A stretch of 64,000 nt of DNA. Source: PFJX01 sp038215555. Lineage in GTDB: Bacteria > Pseudomonadota > Gammaproteobacteria > Burkholderiales > Thiobacillaceae. Under the pieces are notes generated by a model. It was not told where the DNA came from, ran no database searches, and saw only the letters and a list, made by a program, of their open reading frames with translations. Made by a program: the position numbers and the translations under genes. Each line of letters starts with the position of its first letter. The stretch's first letter is position 1. The stretch covers positions 17,998 through 81,997 of the forward strand of contig JBBQQT010000001.1 of assembly GCA_038215555.1 (NCBI GenBank), read 5' to 3'. This document shows positions 58,982 through 64,000 of this stretch, piece by piece.

Positions 58982-60235
58982 ATGACCATCAAGAACGCCT
59001 TTTATGCGCAATCCGGCGGTGTCACCGCCGTCATCAATGCTTCCGCCTGTGGCGTCATCGAAACCGCCCGCAAGCACGCCGACCAAATCGGCACCGTTTA
59101 TGCCGGCCGCAACGGCATCATCGGCGCGCTGACCGAAGATCTGATCGACACCAGCAAGGAATCCGACGCCGACATCGCCGCGCTGCGTTCCACCCCGTCC
59201 GGCGCGTTTGGTTCCTGCCGCTTCAAGATGAAGAGTCTGGAAGCCAACAAGCGCGAATACGAACGTTTGATTGCTGTCTTCAAAGCCCACAACATCGGCT
59301 ACTTCTTCTACAACGGCGGCGGCGATTCGGCCGACACCTGCTTCAAGGTTTCCCAGCTTTCCGAAGCCATGGGTTATCCGATCCAGGCCATCCACGTTCC
59401 CAAGACCGTCGATAACGATCTGCCGATCACCGATTGCTGCCCCGGTTTCGGCTCGGTCGCCAAGTACATCGCCGTATCAACACTGGAAGCTTCTTTCGAC
59501 GTCAAGTCGATGTGCAAAACCTCGACCAAGATTTTCGTGGTTGAAGTGATGGGTCGCCACGCCGGCTGGATTGCCGCTGCGGGTGGTCTGGTTGCCGATC
59601 AGGGCATCCCGGTCGTCATCTTGTTCCCGGAAATCGAGTTCGAACAGGCCAAGTTCCTGGCCAACGTCGATGCCAAGGTGAAAGAGCACGGCTTCTGCAC
59701 CATCGTGGTGTCGGAAGGCTGCCACTATCCGGACGGCAAGTTCCTCGCCGAGCAGGGCACGCGTGACGCCTTCGGCCACGCCCAATTGGGTGGCGCCGCA
59801 CCGGTGGTCGCCAACATGATCAAGGAAGCGCTCGGCTACAAGTTCCATTGGGCCGTCGCCGACTACCTGCAACGCGCAGCGCGTCACATCGCTTCCAAGA
59901 CCGACGTCGAACAGGCTTATGCGCTGGGCGAAGCCGCGGTGAACTTGGCGCTGGAAGGACGGAATTCGGTGATGCCGACCGTCGTCCGCTTGCAGGACAT
60001 CCCCTACAAGTGGGAGATCGGCGCGGCTGAGCTGAAGGATGTCGCCAACGTGGAGAAATTCATGCCGCGTGATTTCATCAGTGAAGATGGCTACGGCATT
60101 ACCGACAAGTGCCGTAACTACCTTACCGGTTTGATCCAGGGCGAAGACTACCCGGTGTTTGAAAACGGCCTGCCGAAGTACGTCACGATGAAGAATGTGG
60201 CGGTGGAAAAGAAACTGCCTGAATTCAAGTTGTAA
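58982..60235 (+). CDS. pfp: Pyrophosphate-dependent 6-phosphofructokinase
   Basis: A 417-residue PFK. The phosphoryl-donor site reads NGGGDSADT and the following motif PKTVDND. The Asp in place of the second Gly of ATP-type GGDGS and the Lys in place of Gly in PGTIDND are the residues that select PPi over ATP. The reaction is reversible, so the enzyme serves both glycolysis and gluconeogenesis. Other sites are VEVMGRHAGW and VSEGCHYPDG. ATG 58982 follows GGAGAGAAC. A terminator hairpin is downstream. Confidence 0.9.
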   Translation: MTIKNAFYAQSGGVTAVINASACGVIETARKHADQIGTVYAGRNGIIGALTEDLIDTSKESDADIAALRSTPSGAFGSCRFKMKSLEANKREYERLIAVFKAHNIGYFFYNGGGDSADTCFKVSQLSEAMGYPIQAIHVPKTVDNDLPITDCCPGFGSVAKYIAVSTLEASFDVKSMCKTSTKIFVVEVMGRHAGWIAAAGGLVADQGIPVVILFPEIEFEQAKFLANVDAKVKEHGFCTIVVSEGCHYPDGKFLAEQGTRDAFGHAQLGGAAPVVANMIKEALGYKFHWAVADYLQRAARHIASKTDVEQAYALGEAAVNLALEGRNSVMPTVVRLQDIPYKWEIGAAELKDVANVEKFMPRDFISEDGYGITDKCRNYLTGLIQGEDYPVFENGLPKYVTMKNVAVEKKLPEFKL

Positions 60236-60252
60236 TATTTCTTAACGGAAAT

Positions 60253-60284
60253 CAAGGGCGCGGATTGTAAAACCCGCGCCCTTG
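60253..60284 (+). terminator. Probable terminator after pfp
   Basis: An 11-bp stem (CAAGGGCGCGG at 60253-60263, CCGCGCCCTTG at 60274-60284) with a 10-base loop is followed by only a weak T-rich stretch (TTCATT). It could be a modest intrinsic terminator or an mRNA-stabilising hairpin. Confidence 0.6.
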
Positions 60285-60315
60285 TTCATTATCACGGCTT
60301 TGAAATGGTTCTTAC

Positions 60316-60534
60316 ATGACACTCGACCGCGCTCGCCAACTTCTCAAGGTTCAAGCCGATTTCGGTGGCTTCTACAACGCCAACTCGGCCAAGCTGATTC
60401 TTTCCGAAGTGCAGCGTGAACACGGCCAGATGGCGGTGGATCGCCTGGTCATCGACATGCACCTGGACACCATTTTCGGTTTTGAAACAGGAACCCGGTT
60501 CGAAGGCGGCTTGGCGCTGGGAAAAGAGATGTAA
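60316..60534 (+). CDS. Small conserved protein, unknown function
   Basis: A 72-residue protein (MTLDRARQLLKVQADFGGFYNANSAKLILSEVQREHGQMAVDRLVIDMHLD ... FGFETGTRFEGGL). It is predicted helical at the N-terminus, with no membrane segment. The coding look (amphipathic helix, regular codon use) and position between pfp and hppA support a real gene, but I do not know its role and the ribosome site is weak. Confidence 0.6.
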   Translation: MTLDRARQLLKVQADFGGFYNANSAKLILSEVQREHGQMAVDRLVIDMHLDTIFGFETGTRFEGGLALGKEM

Positions 60535-60738
60535 TTGCAGTGTTCCCCCGCTTGCATGGGAATAAGGTAAAAACCGGGACCAGTAGCAAACCACGTTTAA
60601 ACGTCAATCGGGCAGTCTGGGGAGAACTGGCCGATGTACGTTTACCTGCCTGGGAGTGATCGGCAACGCTAGCCGCTGATGCGGTAGAGCCAAGCCGTCA
60701 ACTCTAAATTGTTGGTTGTCATTCGAGGAGATGAAGCG
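60535..60738 (+). other. Structured leader region before hppA
   Basis: These 204 bases contain a perfect 12-bp palindrome ACGTTTAAACGT (60593-60604) and two small hairpins (CAGT-N9-ACTG near 60614; CCGC-N4-GCGG near 60673). They end in a GAGGAG ribosome site. It does not match the fluoride, c-di-GMP or guanidine riboswitch cores that I know. It may be a leader RNA or simply the promoter region. Confidence 0.35.
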
Positions 60739-62775
60739 ATGAATGAAGGTTTGATGTTTGCGCTCGTAGCCGCAGTGCTCGCACTGCTCTACGGGATGAT
60801 TTCGATTAAATGGATTGTGGGTTTGCCAACCGGCAGTGAACGAATGCGGGAAATTGCCGCCGCCGTGCAGGAGGGCGCTCAAGCCTATTTGAATCGGCAA
60901 TACACCACCATCGGCATCGTTGGCGCGATTCTACTGGTCGCCATTTACGCCTTTTTGGGCATGCAGACCGCGATTGGCTTCGCTCTCGGCGCCATCCTCT
61001 CCGGCCTTACTGGCTACATCGGCATGCACGTTTCGGTGCGCGCCAATATTCGCACCGCCGAAGCGGCCAATCATGGTCTCAACGCTGCGCTCAACGTGGC
61101 GTTCAAGGGCGGCGCCATCACCGGCATGCTGGTGGTTGGACTCGGTCTGCTCGGCGTCGCCGGTTATTACGCCGTGCTCACCCTGATGTTCGACGCCAGC
61201 GCCGCCGAAGCCACCCATGCCTTGGTTGGACTGGCTTTCGGCAGTTCGCTGATCTCCATTTTCGCCCGACTCGGTGGTGGCATCTTCACCAAAGGCGCTG
61301 ACGTTGGCGCCGACCTGGTCGGCAAAGTCGAAGCCGGCATTCCGGAAGACGATCCGCGCAACCCGGCGGTGATCGCCGACAACGTCGGCGACAACGTCGG
61401 CGACTGTGCCGGCATGGCCGCTGACTTGTTTGAGACCTATGCGGTGACCATCATCGCCACCATGCTGCTCGGTGGCCTGCTGATCACCGACTCCCCCAAT
61501 GCGGTCATCTATCCGCTGGTGCTGGGCGGTTTTGCAATCATCGCGTCGATCGTCGGTACTTTCTTCGTCAAGGCGCGTGAAGGCGGCAAGATCATGAACG
61601 CGCTGTATCGCGGCCTGATCGTTTCTGGTGGCCTCGCCGCAGTGGCTTTCTATCCGCTCACCACCTGGATGCTGGGTGATGGCGTGATGATCGAAGGCGC
61701 ACTGGTCTCTTCGCTGCATCTGTATTACTCGACGCTGATTGGTTTGGCGCTCACCGCCGCCATGGTGGTCATCACCGAGTACTATACTGCGACCGAATAC
61801 GCGCCGGTGCGCCACATCGCGGCCGCTTCCGCCACCGGTAACGGCACCAACGTGATCGCGGGTCTCGGTGTGTCGATGAAGTCCACTGCCGCGCCGGTCC
61901 TGGTTGTCTGTGCCGCTATCTGGGGCGCACATGATCTGGCGGGCCTCTACGGTATCGCCATTGCCGCCACCTCGATGCTGTCGATGGCCGGCATCATCGT
62001 CGCCCTCGACGCCTACGGCCCGATTACCGACAACGCCGGCGGCATTGCCGAAATGGCCGGTCTCGACGAGAAAATCCGCAATATCACCGACCCGCTCGAC
62101 GCCGTCGGCAATACCACCAAGGCAGTGACCAAGGGCTACGCGATTGGCTCCGCCGGTCTCGCCTCGCTGGTTCTGTTCGCCGACTACACGCACGCATTGG
62201 CCGCCGGCGGCCAGACGCTGACCTTCGACCTGTCCAACCACATGGTCATCATCGGCTTGTTCATCGGCGGCATGGTGCCCTACCTGTTCGGGGCGATGGG
62301 CATGGAAGCCGTCGGTCGCGCCGCCGGTTCTGTCGTGGTTGAAGTGCGTCGCCAGTTCAAGGAAATCCCGGGCATTCTGGAAGGTACCGCCAAGCCGGAA
62401 TATGGCACCTGCGTCGATATGCTGACCAAGGCTGCGATCAAGGAAATGGTGGTTCCCTCACTGTTGCCGGTTGCGGTGCCTGTGCTGGTCGGCCTGATCC
62501 TCGGCCCGCAAGCGTTGGGTGGTGTATTGGTCGGCGCCATCATCACCGGCATTTTCGTTGCCATCTCGATGACCACCGGCGGTGGCGCTTGGGATAACGC
62601 CAAGAAGTACATTGAAGAAGGCACCCACGGCGGCAAGGGCAGCATGGCCCACAAAGCGGCGGTCACCGGCGACACCGTTGGCGATCCCTACAAGGACACC
62701 GCTGGCCCGGCGATCAATCCGCTGATCAAAATCATCAATATCGTGGCGCTGTTGATCGTGCCGCTGATGGTCTGA
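60739..62775 (+). CDS. hppA: Membrane-bound proton-translocating pyrophosphatase, K+-independent type
   Basis: A 678-residue multi-helix pump that couples PPi hydrolysis to proton export. Substrate motifs are DVGADLVGKVEAGIPEDDPRNPAVIADNVGDNVGD, TDNAGGIAEMAGL and, in the C-terminal half, GDTVGDPYKDTAGPAINPLIK. The stretch GNTTKAVTKGYAIGSAGL has Lys where K+-dependent enzymes have Ala, which predicts a K+-independent proton pump. ATG 60739 follows GAGGAGATGAAGCG. It lies between the PPi-PFK and ATP-PFK genes. Confidence 0.95.
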   Translation: MNEGLMFALVAAVLALLYGMISIKWIVGLPTGSERMREIAAAVQEGAQAYLNRQYTTIGIVGAILLVAIYAFLGMQTAIGFALGAILSGLTGYIGMHVSVRANIRTAEAANHGLNAALNVAFKGGAITGMLVVGLGLLGVAGYYAVLTLMFDASAAEATHALVGLAFGSSLISIFARLGGGIFTKGADVGADLVGKVEAGIPEDDPRNPAVIADNVGDNVGDCAGMAADLFETYAVTIIATMLLGGLLITDSPNAVIYPLVLGGFAIIASIVGTFFVKAREGGKIMNALYRGLIVSGGLAAVAFYPLTTWMLGDGVMIEGALVSSLHLYYSTLIGLALTAAMVVITEYYTATEYAPVRHIAAASATGNGTNVIAGLGVSMKSTAAPVLVVCAAIWGAHDLAGLYGIAIAATSMLSMAGIIVALDAYGPITDNAGGIAEMAGLDEKIRNITDPLDAVGNTTKAVTKGYAIGSAGLASLVLFADYTHALAAGGQTLTFDLSNHMVIIGLFIGGMVPYLFGAMGMEAVGRAAGSVVVEVRRQFKEIPGILEGTAKPEYGTCVDMLTKAAIKEMVVPSLLPVAVPVLVGLILGPQALGGVLVGAIITGIFVAISMTTGGGAWDNAKKYIEEGTHGGKGSMAHKAAVTGDTVGDPYKDTAGPAINPLIKIINIVALLIVPLMV

Positions 62776-62796
62776 TATTCAGCCTGCGCAGCAACT

Positions 62797-62825
62797 AAAA
62801 CGGGCCGGCTTTGCCGGCCCGTTTT
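62797..62825. terminator. Bidirectional terminator between hppA and pfkA
   Basis: A 13-bp stem (AAAACGGGCCGGC at 62797-62809 and its complement at 62813-62825) with a TTT loop and T-rich flank serves the two convergent genes. Confidence 0.88.
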
Positions 62826-62877
62826 GTTTCAGGCTTGTTCGTGGTTTGTTTGCGGCGTGTTCGTCGTATCGGCGCCG

Positions 62878-63849
62878 TTACACGCCAAGCACGTGGGCGA
62901 CGCGCAGCAGGCCGGGTTCGAACATGGTGCGACATTCCCAGGCTTCAGCGATGGGGCGGAGCAGCATGTTCTGCCCGCTGACGCCGACCATCTTGCCCGA
63001 TTCACCTTCCAGCAACGCTTCAACCGCGCGCAAACCCATGCGGCTGGCGAGGACGCGGTCAAACGCAGTGGGCGCGCCGCCACGTTGTAGGTGACCGATG
63101 ACCGTGACGCGGTTGTCCTTGAACTCCGATTGCGCCGCCACCTTTTCCGCCACTGCCGCCGCGCCACCGGATTCATGTCCTTCGGCAACAATGATGATGG
63201 AGGACTTCTTGCCGCGTGAATGGCCTTCCCGCAGACGCTCGATCAGGCTGTCGATGCCGTTCTTCGATTCCGGCACCAGGATGTCTTCTGCGCCGCCGGC
63301 GATGCCGCAGATCATGGCGACGTAACCACTGCTTCGCCCCATGACTTCAATGAAGAAAATGCGGTCATGCGAAGCCGCTGTGTCGCGGATGCGGTCAATG
63401 GCGTCCATGGCGGTGTTGATCGCGGTATCGAAACCGATGGTGTAATCGGTGCCGCCAATGTCGTTGTCGATGGTGCCCGGCAGGCCGATGCAGTGGATGC
63501 CGAACTCCTTGTGCAGCTTTTCCGCGCCGTGGTACGAGCCGTCGCCGCCAATCACGACCAGACCATCGATACCCAGCTTGGCCAATTGCGCCGCGCCTTT
63601 GTCACGTCCCGGCTTTTCCATGAATTCGAGGCAGCGTGCGGTATGCAGAATCGTGCCGCCACGACCGACGATGCCGCTGACATCGCGCGGGCCGATAGGG
63701 TGGATCGCACCTTCGATCATGCCCTTGTAACCGCGCTCGATACCGAATACTTCGAGTCCGTGATACACCGCGCTGCGAACGACCGCCCGTACCGCCGCAT
63801 TCATACCTGGGGCATCGCCCCCACTGGTCATTACACCGATCCGCTTCAT
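62878..63849 (-). CDS. pfkA: ATP-dependent 6-phosphofructokinase
   Basis: A 323-residue PFK of the classical bacterial type, with ATP-selecting GGDGSYHGA and PGTIDND, plus MTSGGDAPGMNAAVR, EVMGRSSGYVA and GHLQRGG. It catalyses the irreversible committed step of glycolysis. Its presence beside the PPi-dependent isozyme and hppA suggests that the cell can choose its phosphoryl donor. Confidence 0.96.
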   Translation of the reverse strand: MKRIGVMTSGGDAPGMNAAVRAVVRSAVYHGLEVFGIERGYKGMIEGAIHPIGPRDVSGIVGRGGTILHTARCLEFMEKPGRDKGAAQLAKLGIDGLVVIGGDGSYHGAEKLHKEFGIHCIGLPGTIDNDIGGTDYTIGFDTAINTAMDAIDRIRDTAASHDRIFFIEVMGRSSGYVAMICGIAGGAEDILVPESKNGIDSLIERLREGHSRGKKSSIIIVAEGHESGGAAAVAEKVAAQSEFKDNRVTVIGHLQRGGAPTAFDRVLASRMGLRAVEALLEGESGKMVGVSGQNMLLRPIAEAWECRTMFEPGLLRVAHVLGV

Positions 63850-63904
63850 GCTTGGGTTCCTTTGCCATTGGCTAACGTCACGTTGCCGCCGAGCGTGTTA
63901 GATG

Positions 63905-64000
63905 ACATTAAATAAAACGGGGCCGGGGGAGGGAACCCGAAAAAACAGCGCGAGAGGCCCCCCCCCACAAAAACAACAAAAAAAAAGGGGGTTGAAAAAA
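63905..64000. other. Low-complexity, probably erroneous contig end
   Basis: The last ~95 bases are a chain of homopolymers: G4, G5, A6, C10, A5, A9, G5, A6. This is unlike the even composition of the rest of the window. It resembles a low-quality read or assembly end and should not be interpreted biologically. Confidence 0.7.

Noticed and set aside
60931..62241. 436-codon minus-strand open frame
   Set aside because: It is antisense to hppA and shows the same low-information composition as other shadows.

Overview
The window looks like a betaproteobacterial chromosome fragment (Rhodocyclales or Nitrosomonadales-like; order-level placement is inference). The supporting signs are a TIGR02001-type porin next to glnK, RegB/RegA, the phoH-ybeY-corC and secB-gpsA neighbourhoods, a DUF4936 gene, and paired PPi- and ATP-dependent phosphofructokinases. 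It begins inside glnK. It ends in about 90 bases of homopolymer-rich sequence that looks like a poor contig end. I saw no transposase, prophage, rRNA or CRISPR array.

Layout. 1-1056: glnK (partial) and its porin, with a sigma54 promoter and NtrC-like sites. 1289-3806: ubiK, a Nudix/ThiE-like fusion, a small membrane protein, phoU. 3921-6715: a copper pair, PCu(A)C chaperone plus OprC/NosA-type TonB receptor, with a terminator-like hairpin in the receptor leader. 6922-8726: redox two-component pair regB-regA. 8732-11432: hslV (no hslU beside it), a STAS protein, argB. 11772-13924: an HvfABC-type RiPP locus, consisting of a secreted precursor with twelve EGKCG motifs, its DUF692 multinuclear iron oxidase and its DUF2063 partner. 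14118-20179: gltB-gltD. 20338-28754: a lipoprotein, then flhB-flhA-flhF-(flhG-like)-fliA-motC-motD. 28730-30334: a PilZ-like protein. 30601-33685: two exported thioredoxin-fold proteins with a TolC protein and an adaptor but no pump. 33783-38762: tRNA-Met, miaB-phoH-ybeY-corC, ygfZ. 39084-44544: the minus-strand run gpmI-envC-ctpA-unknown-moeB/thiF. 44686-51907: an ArsR-type regulator with two widely spaced cysteines, a complete TolC/adaptor/RND pump, a YgaP-like DUF2892 protein, a rhodanese and grxC. 52035-54091: trxC, secB, gpsA. 54159-57641: a small unknown gene, an orphan sensor kinase, mobB and moaA with an FNR box between them. 57883-63849: adk, PPi-dependent PFK, proton-pumping pyrophosphatase, ATP-dependent PFK.

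How the parts fit. Copper handling is concentrated in 3.9-13.9 kb: outer-membrane uptake, a periplasmic chaperone, and a probable copper-binding modified peptide system. The 44.7-51.9 kb block reads as a persulfide-responsive detoxification unit: the regulator has the cysteine spacing of SqrR/BigR sensors, and sulfur-transfer and thiol-redox proteins follow the pump. The last 6 kb links adenylate balance, reversible PPi-driven glycolysis and a PPi-driven proton pump. FNR-like boxes, RegBA, an NtrC/sigma54 promoter and molybdenum cofactor genes suggest a facultative anaerobe that adjusts to oxygen and nitrogen supply.

The most notable system is hvfABC at 11772-13924, followed by the SqrR/BigR-like regulator with its RND pump and sulfur-transfer module.
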